From an uncultured Bacilli bacterium (lineage in GTDB: Bacteria > Bacillota_I > Bacilli_A > RF39 > UBA660), in contig CAKOYV010000007.1 of assembly GCA_934131005.1 (NCBI GenBank), forward strand, positions 9,503-73,502: 64,000 nucleotides of DNA, in the 5' to 3' direction. The first letter of the stretch is position 1; each line of letters starts with the position of its first letter. The translations under genes were made by a program, and so were the position numbers. Below the pieces are notes generated by a model, which was given only the letters and a program-made list of their open reading frames with translations, was not told where the DNA came from and did no database searches. This document shows positions 28,282 to 37,509 of the stretch, piece after piece.

Positions 28282-28373
28282 AAATATACCTCTTATCTTT
28301 ATCATATCTATTTATCATTTTACCAAAAAATAATAAAAAAATAAACAAGAAATATAAAATTTCCCATTTATTG

Positions 28374-29841
28374 TTATTTTATTAATGTGATTCTAGCATA
28401 ACCATTACCCTTTTTAGCATACCCACTAATTGCATCATCAGATACATTAGTCGTAGATATTGTTTTAGTACTAACATCACTTGATTCTACGCACTCATAA
28501 CAATACATAGATTTATTGGTTAAAAGTGAATTGCCTATGTAACCCGAACCTCCACCAGCACAATTAGTCCATGATGTTTCACCACTTCCCATAGAACCAC
28601 CATAATATCCACCTCCACCACCAGATTTACCATCAGTTGGCGAATCAGAAACACCATCTTCTCCTTGACCAAATTTATAGCCAAGTTGCTGAGTACCACC
28701 TATACCGGCTTTTCCTGGGTAAGATTGGCTACCTATTGCACCGCTATTTCCTTGGAATCCACCACCGGCACCTCCTAAACAATAACCACCACCAGGAACA
28801 TGAGCAGATGTCCCGCCTCCTCCACCGGCAACGATTAAGATTTTATTTTTTGAGTTTTCTAGAGATGACAAAGTTCCAGAAATAATTGAAATATCAGTGG
28901 CACCTCCACCATTAGCATAATAAATTCCAGAACCTCCACCATTATAACCCCTTGGAATAACAGTAGAATAATCCATATTTGTATCAATAAAAGTATCTCC
29001 TCCTCCTCCAATATTCAAATAAAGTTTTTCAAATTCATTTAAATTGACATAGCCAATTGAATAAGCACCATAGCCTCCATCTCTAATGTAATAAGTATTA
29101 CCACCCGTTTCAGTATTTTTATTAACACCGCTTCCACCTTGTGCTCCCCAAGTTTCTAGCTTATACTTCCCACTTACAGGTGTCATAAACTCTTGCTCTC
29201 TACCTACATAATCAAAATCAATCGTTTCAATACTAACATTTTCATTATTGGAAATTTCCCCACCATCTATAGTAGATGATTGTTCACTAGTCGCATAAAT
29301 ATATCCTGAAAAACTTTTATTATCAAACTGACCATTAGAAATTTCTGAATCTATCCATAAATAAACTTGATAGCTTTTAGGATTACTAGTTAAAGGAACT
29401 ACTGCTAATAAACTATCTCCTTTAGTTGTAATAGTTCCATTATATTCAATTTTATCTTCCGTTATTAATTTATATTTCAAAGCTTTAATACTCTCCATAG
29501 GAGCTGTTATATTATCATTAGTATGCAAATAAATATTCACATAACTATAAATCTTACAATCCTCACTTTGAGATAAAGTAATCGTGCTCTTAGCCCCTTC
29601 TAAATAATTAGTCGTACTACTAAGATTACTAGCATTTATCTCTTGCCCCTGATAATTTATTCCATTACATTTAGCACTTCCAGCAACTGAAGTATTCTTT
29701 TTCATCTCTAAATATGCATAAGTACCACTAGTTACTAACAATGCATAACAAAATATTCCTACAATTATTAAGCCAATTCTCTTTAATTTAAGACTCTTGA
29801 CCCCCCCCCGAATTAACTTTTAGTTTATAATCATTTCTCAT
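28374..29841 (-). CDS. Phase-variable Gly-rich surface protein, copy 2 (frame OFF)
   Basis: Same design as copy 1. The ATG at 29839-29841 (MRNDYKLKVNS) after AAGAGG is separated from the body by nine G (29801-29809). With one G removed the product has 488 residues. The N-terminal 190 residues are nearly identical to copies 1 and 3, with the serine and charge changes confined to a few sites (APMESIKAL for ALIESIKAL, SSTIDGGEIS for SSTIGSEEVS). The glycine-rich C-domain differs strongly: it carries RDGGYGAYSIGYVNL, LNIGGGGDTF and a CYEC pair. It lies 92 bases upstream of copy 1 and has its own leader with a conserved ATATGATAAAGATAAGAGG. Confidence 0.78.
29801..29809 (-). repeat. Poly-G9 tract, copy 2
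   Basis: Nine G on the coding strand in the same codon context (TTAATTC before, TCAAGAGTC after) as copies 1 and 3. Confidence 0.9.
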
Positions 29842-29927
29842 AAATATACCTCTTATCTTTATCATATCTACCTACTATTTTACCAAAAAGCAAGAAAAAA
29901 ATAAACAAGAAATATCAATTTTCCTAT

Positions 29928-31398
29928 TTATTTTATCAATGTAATTCTAGCATAACCGTTTCCCTCTTTAGCATATTCCCTAATTGCATCTTCAGATACA
30001 TTAGTGGTAGATATAGTTTTAGTACTCTCATCAGCAGATTCTTCACAATTATAACAATACATAGACTTATTAGTTAAAAGTGAATTTCCTATATATGAAG
30101 AACCACCTGCACCAGAGCCTCCCCAGGAAGCACCGCCACCATAAAGTCCGCCTCCGCCTCCTCCAGAAACATTAGCAGAACCATTAATAGTTGTGCCTCC
30201 ACCTACACCAAAAATTCCATTTAACCATTTAGTTGCTAAATTACCATCTAAATTCCCTCCACCTGTACCACCAGACGTTTGAGTTCCACCAGTAGGATTT
30301 ACATTAGCAAAATTTCTAACAGTTGAACTACCAACTATTCCACCACCTGAACCAGCATTGTCTTGAACATAACTCCACCAAGTGCAAGTACCACCTCCAC
30401 CTGATGATAATATTAATATTTCATTTTTTAATAAATTATTCACAGTCTGTTTTGCAATTGAAATATGTGTTGAACCACCACCTGAAGAATAAGTTATATT
30501 ATTTGCATCATCTCCACTACTACGAATAGCACCTCCATTTGGATAACCATAGGCAATTCCTTTATCTTTACCATTATTTAAATTCTGCCCTTTTCCTCCA
30601 ACATAAACATACTCAGTCATATTTTTAGTTAAAGAAATAGTTCCAACAGCATATGCTCCATAACCGCCATGATATTCACTAGAATCACTAGCACCTTGTG
30701 CACCCCAAGTTTCTAATTTATAATCATCGTTTACTGGTACAATAAATTCTTGCTCTCTACCTACATAATCAAAATCAATCGTTTCAATACTAACATTTTC
30801 ATTATTAGAAATTTCTTCACTACCTATAGTAGATGATTGTTCACTAGTTGCATAAATGTATCCTGAAAAACTTTTATTATCATACTGACCACTAGAAATT
30901 TCTGAATCTATCCATAAATAAACTTGATAGCTTTTAGGATTACTAGTTAAAGGAACTACTGCTAATAAACTATCTCCTTTAGTTGTAATAGTTCCATTAT
31001 ATTCAATTTTATCTTCCGTTATTAATTTATATTTCAAAGCTTTAATACTCTCTATAAGTGCTGTTATACTATCATTAACATGCAAATAAATATTCACATA
31101 ACTATAAATCTTACAATCCTCACTTTGAGATAAAGTAATCGTACTCTTAGCCCCTTCTAAATAATTAGTTGTACTACTAAGATTACTAGCATTTATCTCT
31201 TCTCCCTGATAATTTATTCCGTTACATTTAGCACTTCCTGCAACTGAAGTATTCTTTTTCATCTCTAAATATGCATATGTTCCACTAGTTACTAACAATG
31301 CATAACAAAATATTCCTACAATTATTAAATTTACTCTCCTTAATTTAATATTTTTGACCCCCCCCCGAATTAACTTTTAGTTTATAATTGTTTTTCAT
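29928..31398 (-). CDS. Phase-variable Gly-rich surface protein, copy 3 (frame OFF)
   Basis: The ATG at 31396-31398 (MKNNYKLKVNS) after AAGAGGTGTGAT meets nine G (31358-31366). One G fewer gives 489 residues with signal IKLRRVNLIIVGIFCYALL and TSGTYAYLEMKK. The N-domain is almost identical to copy 1 (both have VNDSITALIESIKAL). The glycine-rich C-domain is its own version, with EYHGGYGAYAVG, GGKGQNLNNGKDKG and GGGGGGLYGGGASWGG, and ends YCYNCEESADE and NGYARITLIK. Its leader differs from the other two. First of the three in transcription order. Confidence 0.78.
31358..31366 (-). repeat. Poly-G9 tract, copy 3
   Basis: Nine G on the coding strand at the same codon as in copies 1 and 2. I see no other G or C run of eight or more in the window. 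Confidence 0.9.
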
Positions 31399-31493
31399 AT
31401 CACACCTCTTACCTTCACGTTAGCTTAACATAATAATAACATATTTTGCCAAAAAGAAAAAGAGAAAGATAACTCCAATTAAAGCATAGCAAA

Positions 31494-31516
31494 AGAGAGC
31501 TGAATTTTAGCTCTCT
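31494..31516 (-). terminator. Hairpin terminator downstream of tRNA-Arg
   Basis: AGAGAGCT (31494-31501) and AGCTCTCT (31509-31516) form an 8-bp stem with a 7-base loop; on the minus strand it is followed by TTTTG. Between it and the tRNA lie a second inverted repeat (TTTTTGGCC at 31539-31547, GGCCAAAAA at 31570-31578) and a repeated ACCCCACTT. Confidence 0.5.
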
Positions 31517-31651
31517 CACAAAGTTCGTTTATCATTAGTTTTTGGCCTCACCAACCCCACTTAACAAAGGGCCAAAAATAAGACCCCACTTCATAGATAG
31601 AAGTAGAGTCTAAATAACTAAATACATATTGTATTCAGATTAATCTCAAAT

Positions 31652-31728
31652 GGTGTCCCCGAGGTGATTCGAACACCTGACCGATCGCTTAGAAGGCGAT
31701 TGCTCTATCCAGCTGAGCTACGGAGACA
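31652..31728 (-). tRNA. tRNA-Arg (anticodon TCT)
   Basis: 77 bases with encoded CCA. Acceptor GTCTCCG pairs with CGGGGAC (one G-U pair). The D-arm is AGCTCAGCTGGATAGAGCA, the anticodon stem-loop CGCCTTCTAAGCG gives anticodon TCT, and the T-arm GGTGTTCGAATCACC is canonical. Its own promoter is at 31750-31778. Confidence 0.95.
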
Positions 31729-31749
31729 TTGCTCACACAAGATAGACTA

Positions 31750-31778
31750 ATTATACAACTATTAAAAAAATTATTCAA
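31750..31778 (-). promoter_or_regulatory. Promoter of tRNA-Arg
   Basis: Minus-strand TTGAAT (31773-31778), 17-base spacer, TATAAT (31750-31755). It overlaps the stop codon of the GerMN gene. Confidence 0.7.
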
Positions 31779-32745
31779 GTGTTTTTAATGATTTTTTTAA
31801 AATTTCTTTATTATCGACCATAAAATCCACTTCTTTAACCTTATAATTATCCATTGCCGACAAACTAACAGTATATATAACCTCTTCTAAAATTTTATTT
31901 CCAGAATTAGCATCCAAAATAGAATCATTAAAATTAAGTTTTAAAACATCACCTTCTAAAGTATAATCAATCAAAGAAGTATCTGAACTTAAATAACTAA
32001 TTAAATTAGTTTCATATATAGGTGAAGATGATAATTCATTAATAATTACCTTAACTTTATCACTATTAGTATCATCATTAACATATTTTGTTACTGGAAC
32101 ATAATATTTACTATCATTATAATTACTAACATAATAAACAGTATAAGATTCTATTCCATTAGTACTAACTAAATCATAACTCTTATTAATACCATAACTT
32201 TTATCCAAAACACTAGGAATACTTTTATGACTATTAGGCAAATTAGTTAAATTATCTCCCTCTACTTTAATAGAAACACCTGAAATACCATCAATGCTAG
32301 TAAGGGTATAAACTATCGCTTCTATCATTTTCTCTTCATATTTTTCATTTATATCCAATAATTCGCGTGAAAAATTAATTGTCACAACACCATTATTCAA
32401 ATCTAGATTTAAAATATGCGTACCTGCTGGTATTACTGAACGAAACCCATTAGGAATTGTATTACTATGACTACCATCAATAATCAAGCCTTCCAAAACA
32501 TCTTTAATCTCTTCTTCCTTATTACAATCACAACCTCTTATAGTAGTCCTAGCAACATAATCATTAGAATCCAATAAATATATAACCTCCGCCTTATTAC
32601 TATAAACATATTCCACATTATCATAAGAAAGCTCATGTCTAGCATCCTCACTATCCGGAGTTAAATATAAAAGCAGTAAAGCAAATAATGCTAAAGATGC
32701 AACCATTATCTTTTTTAAATATATTCTCTTTAACACTTCCATCAC
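31771..32745 (-). CDS. GerMN-domain membrane protein (GerM-like)
   Basis: 324 residues. One membrane helix (13-29), then two tandem GerMN domains: the first about 50-165 (with LNNGVVTINFSRELLD and IVYTLTSIDGI), the second about 190-320 (with LEGDVLKLNFNDSILD and VIYTVSLSAM). GerM in Bacillus assembles with the SpoIIIA-SpoIIQ complex between mother cell and forespore, with two such domains and a lipid or membrane anchor, as here. A GTG at 32736 with well-spaced AGGTGAT is an alternative start. It lies near GerE-like and SpoIIIAH-like genes, which supports the sporulation assignment. Confidence 0.72.
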   Translation of the reverse strand: MMEVLKRIYLKKIMVASLALFALLLLYLTPDSEDARHELSYDNVEYVYSNKAEVIYLLDSNDYVARTTIRGCDCNKEEEIKDVLEGLIIDGSHSNTIPNGFRSVIPAGTHILNLDLNNGVVTINFSRELLDINEKYEEKMIEAIVYTLTSIDGISGVSIKVEGDNLTNLPNSHKSIPSVLDKSYGINKSYDLVSTNGIESYTVYYVSNYNDSKYYVPVTKYVNDDTNSDKVKVIINELSSSPIYETNLISYLSSDTSLIDYTLEGDVLKLNFNDSILDANSGNKILEEVIYTVSLSAMDNYKVKEVDFMVDNKEILKKSLKTLE

Positions 32746-32867
32746 CTAATTAAATTTATGACAATATTCCAAAACAAATGATAAATTTTAAAAGTAATTT
32801 CTATGTTTTCTAAATATCTACTAATAATTTAAAAAAAAGAAATCACACCTAAAGAAAATATACCTAG

Positions 32868-33548
32868 CTATAAAACTATACTCTCTATATCCATATCACA
32901 ACAAGATATAATTTTTTTATTATCAAATAATAAATACTCTAAATTACCAATCAAACTTATACTACCATTATTTATAAAAATAGTATCCTCCTCTGGTAAG
33001 TAAATTAATTTATGATATCTAGAATAATTCAAAAGATATTTCTTATTTTTGGCTAAATTTCTATCACTCAAGTGGCATAGTAAAGAATAATTACCAAGTA
33101 CTCCAAACCCACTAGTATTCTTAATATTTACAATATTTTTATCATCCAAAAGACAACTATCTATATCTAAACCAAAAACAATTGCCCCAGCACTACTAGC
33201 AAACACAACACCATCATTATCTAAATACTTAAAAATTTTACTATAATTATCATAAGAATAAAGTTCACTTAATAATTTATAAGTATTACCACCGCCAATA
33301 AATAAAGCACTATAATTGTCTAATTCTTTCTCTGATAGTTCCAAGGCAGAATAAACCATCTCATATTCTATCCCTCCTAAATATTTAACTTCCTCACTAA
33401 ACCACTCATAACAAGCATCATACTTACTATCATCCATAGCCAGTGGTACATATAATATCGGCTTTCTTTTATCAATATTTGCTAAAAATTCAAAATAAGC
33501 ATCCTCTACTTGCTTACCACTTCCACCACCACAAAGAAATAATTTCAT
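32868..33548 (-). CDS. Peptidase family S51 (peptidase E-like)
   Basis: 226 residues. Peptidase E-type enzymes are class-I glutamine-amidotransferase-like serine hydrolases. Evidence includes LFLCGGGSG (3-11), LFIGGGNTYKLL (about 82-93) and the nucleophile elbow FASSAGAIVFG (about 115-125), with the Ser before Ala-Gly as nucleophile. The expected His is plausibly in LLCHLSDRN. Substrate not known (Asp-X dipeptides or cyanophycin-like in relatives). No signal peptide, so cytoplasmic. No close operon partner. Confidence 0.75.
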   Translation of the reverse strand: MKLFLCGGGSGKQVEDAYFEFLANIDKRKPILYVPLAMDDSKYDACYEWFSEEVKYLGGIEYEMVYSALELSEKELDNYSALFIGGGNTYKLLSELYSYDNYSKIFKYLDNDGVVFASSAGAIVFGLDIDSCLLDDKNIVNIKNTSGFGVLGNYSLLCHLSDRNLAKNKKYLLNYSRYHKLIYLPEEDTIFINNGSISLIGNLEYLLFDNKKIISCCDMDIESIVL

Positions 33549-33644
33549 TAAATCGCCTCATTTCTAAATTACTAATTAAATTCATAAAAAGTATAACACA
33601 AAAATTTAATTTTGTAATTTTCAAAGAAGTTTTAAATAAGTCCG

Positions 33645-33670
33645 AGAAAAAGACACAATTAAATGTGCCT
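33645..33670 (-). terminator. Terminator of the gerE-like gene
   Basis: Minus strand GGCACA, loop TTTAAT, TGTGTC (one G-U pair), then TTTTTC; it begins at the last bases of the coding frame. Confidence 0.55.
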
Positions 33671-33876
33671 TACAAAGTTATATTTCCCAATTTAATTAAC
33701 TCTACAACGGCCTGTGCACGTCCCTTTACCCCAAGTTTCTGCATCGCATTAGAAATATGATTTCTAACTGTTTTCTCACTTATAGATAAAGCATCCGCAA
33801 TTTCTTTAGTCGATTTATTATTAACTAATAAAGAAAATACCTCTTCTTCCCTCTTCGTCAGAATTTTTTTATTCAT
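33670..33876 (-). CDS. gerE: LuxR/GerE-type transcription regulator
   Basis: 68 residues, made only of a LuxR-type DNA-binding domain, as in GerE, the late mother-cell regulator of spore-coat genes. The helix-turn-helix spans STKEIADALSISEKTVRNHI (22-41), with LTKREEEVFSLL in front and MQKLGVKGRAQAVVELIKLG behind. No receiver or ligand domain is present. GerE of Bacillus is about this size. Other stand-alone LuxR domains exist, so the name rests on size, sequence pattern and the nearby sporulation genes. Confidence 0.7.
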   Translation of the reverse strand: MNKKILTKREEEVFSLLVNNKSTKEIADALSISEKTVRNHISNAMQKLGVKGRAQAVVELIKLGNITL

Positions 33877-33959
33877 ATATTCCTCACTTTCAAAAGGATG
33901 GATACTAAATCAATATTATTTTATGCACCACTTTCCTTTATGTGAAAAATATAGAAAGA

Positions 33960-34472
33960 CTAACTTTGAAATTTCACAGAAATATACATTTTACTATCAA
34001 ACTCATCTTGTACAGCTCTCATAATATTATTAGCAAGACTCTTCGAATTCTCACAACCATCTACAACAACCTTAACTGAAGTATCTTCTATCTTAGCAAA
34101 CGCCTCACAACTATACTCGCTCTTTATTTTCTTCTCAATTCCCTCTTCTACACCACTATTATTATTAATATTCTTAATCTCTTCATAAGCCTTATTTTTC
34201 TCATCTGTACTTGTCTTAGAATTAGTTAACTTTTCTTGAAGTTCACTTAAAGTATCCTTAGTTTTTGCCTCATCCTCAACCTTTAACGCCGAAATTGCAC
34301 TCTCTTGCTTTGTTGTAGCACTAGCTTTTTTCTCCGTCTTAGCACTACTATTATTAGCAGTCGTAACACTCTGAGCTGCTAACAAGTCATTGGGCATTGT
34401 AACATAATAAATACTCAATACTAATACTAAACTAAACAAAGTCAAAAACCATAAATTTTTCCTATTCATCAT
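33960..34472 (-). CDS. spoIIIAH: SpoIIIAH-like protein
   Basis: 170 residues. The N-terminal NLWFLTLFSLVLVLSIYYVT (6-25) is the membrane helix typical of SpoIIIAH in Firmicutes. A Ser/Thr/Lys-rich linker follows, then a YscJ/FliF-like domain (about 85-170) with VVVDGCENSKSLANNIMRAV. In Bacillus it pairs with SpoIIQ to form the channel between mother cell and forespore. The rest of a spoIIIA operon is not next to it here. It follows a small lipoprotein gene, separated by 38 bases. Confidence 0.75.
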   Translation of the reverse strand: MMNRKNLWFLTLFSLVLVLSIYYVTMPNDLLAAQSVTTANNSSAKTEKKASATTKQESAISALKVEDEAKTKDTLSELQEKLTNSKTSTDEKNKAYEEIKNINNNSGVEEGIEKKIKSEYSCEAFAKIEDTSVKVVVDGCENSKSLANNIMRAVQDEFDSKMYISVKFQS

Positions 34473-34510
34473 ATATTTCCTCTTTTCTACTTAAATATAT
34501 GATGTTTTTT

Positions 34511-35011
34511 CTAATAAATTCCTAATAATTTATCCTGAGCATCTGTTGTAAGACCATCAAGTTTCCAAACACCCTTATTATCACGTGTTAAATTAAAATC
34601 AATAGTATAAGTAATCTTATCATGAACTTTTTCTAAATCATCAATTACATGTCTATCATAGTCTTCAACTTCTTCATTATTATTAGCATACTTAGAATAC
34701 ACACTCTTATAATCTAAAACTTTTACCTCCGTTGTAATAACAGCAGAATCACCATCTATCTTATCATTCTTTATCTCATAAGACATATTCTTATATTGCC
34801 TCTTTATAACTTCCTTATATCGCTTCTCCAAGTCATCATCCAAATTAGCACCTGTAGCCAAATCAGAAGTCTGAATATTAACAACACTAGAATCAAGGCA
34901 CTGATATTTTCCTAATAATTCCTCCACTTTAGAATTAGGCGTATTCGAAATAGCACATCCTGTTGCAACCATTACAAAAAGACTTAATAACAAAACTATT
35001 TTCTTTCCCAT
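34511..35011 (-). CDS. Small lipoprotein, unknown function
   Basis: 166 residues with a lipobox (MVATGCAISN, Cys19) after a hydrophobic signal. The mature part is an alpha/beta domain with NIQTSDL and KNMSYEIKNDKIDGDSAVIT, reminiscent of NTF2-like or DUF4878-type lipoproteins, and a TIDFNLTRDNKGVWKLDGLT end. It lies directly upstream of the SpoIIIAH-like gene on the same strand. Exported and lipid-anchored by prediction; no specific role visible. Confidence 0.65.
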   Translation of the reverse strand: MGKKIVLLLSLFVMVATGCAISNTPNSKVEELLGKYQCLDSSVVNIQTSDLATGANLDDDLEKRYKEVIKRQYKNMSYEIKNDKIDGDSAVITTEVKVLDYKSVYSKYANNNEEVEDYDRHVIDDLEKVHDKITYTIDFNLTRDNKGVWKLDGLTTDAQDKLLGIY

Positions 35012-35201
35012 ATTTTATCACCTAAAAATATTATTACCTAAATTTAGTTAAATATACAAATATCAACAAGTATATTACATTTTTTAAATTTAAAATTTCA
35101 AAACTAAAAATGCAAAAATTTTTTAAATTTTTACAGTTAACTTTTTATTTATCATTTCTTACTTTTATGATATAATACATTATAGTTAGGAGGACGACAT
35201 T

Positions 35202-36383
35202 ATGCATATAATTGAATTAACAGAATTACAATTCAAAAATTATTCCAATCTACACAGTAAAAAGAATTATCGTCAAAGTGTAGAATACGCCAATTTAGAA
35301 GCAACTAAAGGCTATAAAAAACTATATCTAGGACTTAGTGATAATCAAGATAATATTCATGCTGCAACATTAATACTTGAAAAAAAATTAAGTGGCAAAT
35401 CAAAATATGGCTATATTCCAAGTGGCTATTTAATCAATTTTTATAATTTTGAACTACTAGAAATATTTACAAACGAATTAAAAGATTACTTAAAAAAACA
35501 AAATTACATCTTTCTAAGAATAACTCCTCTTATTAATTATCAAGTATATAACAGTAACTTCATTTTAAAGGAAAATAACTCTGGAATTATCAATAACTTC
35601 AAAAGATTAAACTATAACTATATTCCCAACAACTCAAAATACAAAATGGTACTAACCGTTAAAGATATTTCCAATACATTCTCATCTTTTAAAAGAAGCC
35701 TAAGACGTAATATTAATGATTGTCTAAAAAAAGGTATAACTGTTCACCAAGGCACAAAAGAAGAATTAGATGAATTTCTAAATCTTATAGATAACAAAGA
35801 ATATTATAAAAAAATGTCCTCTCTCTTTAACAACATCAACAATAACTTTGAATTCTACTTTGCCAAACTAAATCCTGAAACATATATCAATAATTATCGT
35901 TATCTTTTAAAAAAAGAACAATTAAAAAATGAAATATTAAACAATAAATTAAAAGATCCAACTGTAAAAAAGACCAACAATCTTCTTAATAAAAAAATGA
36001 CTTCTGATAGATTAATTACTAAATATCATAACGAAATAATAAATGGAACTAATATCTATAAACTTCATCCCGAAGGACTAATAATTTCAACTGTAGCTAT
36101 AATTACTAATAAAAGAGAAGTAACTTTCGTAACCGAAGGCTTTAACAATGAATTCAAATATATTAGAAGTACTTCAATGATAAAATGGGAAATTATCAAA
36201 CGTCATTTACTAAATGGCTATAAAGTATTTGATCTTGGTACCATCAATATAAATAATAATTACACATCAAAAAATGGCTTCAACGGCAATATCATAGAAT
36301 ACTCTAATATGTTCGATCTTGTTATAAACGAAATGTTATATAAATTAAATAAATATGCTAAAAAGGCTCCTCGTATCAACTAG
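35202..36383 (+). CDS. FemAB/FemX-type aminoacyltransferase
   Basis: 393 residues, the length of the Fem family. These enzymes use aminoacyl-tRNA to add amino acids to the peptidoglycan precursor side chain. The features are two GNAT-like halves and a helical arm (about 240-290, Lys/Asn-rich) and the recognisable KLHPEGLIISTVAIITNKR then MIKWEIIKRHLLNGYKVFDL toward the C-terminus, with FKRSLRRNINDCLKKGI near 170. TATAAT at 35171-35176 and AGGAGG at 35188-35193 precede it. It ends overlapping the tcdA stop by four bases, convergently. Confidence 0.75.
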   Translation: MHIIELTELQFKNYSNLHSKKNYRQSVEYANLEATKGYKKLYLGLSDNQDNIHAATLILEKKLSGKSKYGYIPSGYLINFYNFELLEIFTNELKDYLKKQNYIFLRITPLINYQVYNSNFILKENNSGIINNFKRLNYNYIPNNSKYKMVLTVKDISNTFSSFKRSLRRNINDCLKKGITVHQGTKEELDEFLNLIDNKEYYKKMSSLFNNINNNFEFYFAKLNPETYINNYRYLLKKEQLKNEILNNKLKDPTVKKTNNLLNKKMTSDRLITKYHNEIINGTNIYKLHPEGLIISTVAIITNKREVTFVTEGFNNEFKYIRSTSMIKWEIIKRHLLNGYKVFDLGTININNNYTSKNGFNGNIIEYSNMFDLVINEMLYKLNKYAKKAPRIN

Positions 36384-37057
36384 GAGTCTTTTATTATTTC
36401 ATTAACAATATAATTAGCACACATAAGTCCACTTGTTGCTGGAACAAAAATCATCGAAGGAATTGAACCTGTAAATTTATCATTCACTTCTCTAGAATAA
36501 ACAACTGGAATATGTCCATATATCTTATTATCATTTACAAACTTTCTAAGCTTTTTAGCAATAGGATCATAAGATGTATCTCGCAAATCAGCCACCTCAA
36601 GCATACTAGGATTAAGCTTATTACCAGCACCCATACTAGAAATAAAAGTAATTCCTCTAGCTAAGCACTCCTTTATCAAGCCCTCTTTAACCATAATTGT
36701 ATCACAGCAATCAATTAAAGCATCAAACTTATATTTAAAAATTCCCTCTAAATTATCACTATCAAGCTTCATATTAACAACATCTACTCGTGCCTCTGGA
36801 TTAATACTAATAATTCTCTTACGCATCTCTTCCGTCTTTAACTTACCAATATTATTAGTATTAGTAATTATTTGTCTATTTAAATTACTTATATCAATAG
36901 TATCATAATCAACAATAATTAAATTACCTACTCCTGACCTTACCAACGCCTCAACTGCATATCCTCCAACACCACCAAGACCTACTACTAAAACAGTAGA
37001 CTTTTTAATTTTAGCAACATTATCACAACCAATTAATAAATTAATTCTCTCATACAT
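36380..37057 (-). CDS. tcdA: tRNA threonylcarbamoyladenosine dehydratase
   Basis: 225 residues, an E1-like ThiF/MoeB-fold enzyme that converts t6A37 of tRNA to cyclic t6A using ATP. The nucleotide-binding GLGGVGG is at 26-32, followed by the aspartate strand IIVDYDTIDISNLNRQI (48-64). DCCDTIMVKEGLIKEC (116-131) and the C-terminal SGLMCANYIVNEII are conserved. The 6S-like RNA lies just upstream on the same strand. Confidence 0.88.
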   Translation of the reverse strand: MYERINLLIGCDNVAKIKKSTVLVVGLGGVGGYAVEALVRSGVGNLIIVDYDTIDISNLNRQIITNTNNIGKLKTEEMRKRIISINPEARVDVVNMKLDSDNLEGIFKYKFDALIDCCDTIMVKEGLIKECLARGITFISSMGAGNKLNPSMLEVADLRDTSYDPIAKKLRKFVNDNKIYGHIPVVYSREVNDKFTGSIPSMIFVPATSGLMCANYIVNEIIKDS

Positions 37058-37075
37058 AAAAAAACACCTCTATAA

Positions 37076-37103
37076 TAAAAGAATAAGTCACTATTAACTT
37101 ATC
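37076..37103 (-). terminator. Terminator after the 6S-like RNA
   Basis: Minus strand GATAAGT, 8-base loop, ACTTATT (one G-U pair), then CTTTTATT. It separates the RNA from the tcdA start. Confidence 0.5.
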
Positions 37104-37112
37104 CCTAAATAA

Positions 37113-37307
37113 CAATATAAATTACCCAGAAAGCCGACTCACTTTAAGATAAAACCATGCGCGTATACCACATGGTGGTAAACCTCACATATTACTTAGG
37201 ATCCCTACTTAAAAGTAAGTATTCAACACATAATATGGTATGGGTTCCCTTATATATCTTTAGTTGGTTTTATACATATGTGATATCGTATACTATCTAG
37301 GTAATTT
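37113..37307 (-). ncRNA. ssrS: Probable 6S RNA (RNA polymerase regulator)
   Basis: About 190 bases. The ends pair perfectly as AAATTACCTAG (37297-37307) with CTGGGTAATTT (37119-37129). Inside, ATAAAACCA pairs with TGGTTTTAT, ATACCATAT with ATGTGGTAT, and an apical TACTTA-CTTT-TAAGTA hairpin closes the rod, with internal bulges between. A single long interrupted hairpin of this length, next to tcdA (yrvM), matches the form and a remembered genomic context of 6S RNA in Firmicutes. An extended -10 TGATATAAT (37309-37317) lies just before its 5' end and a terminator follows. Identification is from structure and context; covariation with known 6S has not been tested. Confidence 0.55.
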
Positions 37308-37365
37308 CATTATATCACAACTTTAAAATTATATCTATATATTTAACTTTAAAGTTATCTTAACT

Positions 37366-37440
37366 TGGTTACCCCAGTTAGATTCGAACTAACGATACTA
37401 GAGTCAGAGTCTAGTGCCTTACCGCTTGGCCATGGGGTAA
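37366..37440 (-). tRNA. tRNA-Gln (anticodon CTG)
   Basis: 75 bases with encoded CCA. Acceptor TTACCCC pairs with GGGGTAA; the D-arm TGGCCAAGCGGTAAGGCA is typical of tRNA-Gln; the anticodon stem CTAGA/TCTAG holds loop CTCTGAC (anticodon CTG); the T-arm is GTTAGTTCGAATCTAAC. The promoter is at 37453-37481. Confidence 0.93.
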
Positions 37441-37452
37441 TGTCCTAATACA

Positions 37453-37481
37453 AAGATACAACATTAAGAAAAATAAGTCAA
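37453..37481 (-). promoter_or_regulatory. Promoter of tRNA-Gln
   Basis: Minus-strand TTGACT (37476-37481), 17-base spacer, TATCTT (37453-37458). Transcripts may also read into the 6S-like RNA. Confidence 0.65.
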
Positions 37482-37509
37482 CTATAATACACCAATTTGA
37501 CATTATTAA

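Noticed and set aside
10175..31398. CRISPR array or DNA tandem repeats in the surface-gene region
   Set aside because: The repeats are protein-level motifs with divergent codons and variable spacing; no regular direct repeat with spacers was seen.
31520..31650. Small RNA between the tRNA-Arg and the surface genes, suggested by inverted repeats and a repeated ACCCCACTT
   Set aside because: No promoter or family match was seen; the structures may only be terminators or trailer of the tRNA transcript.
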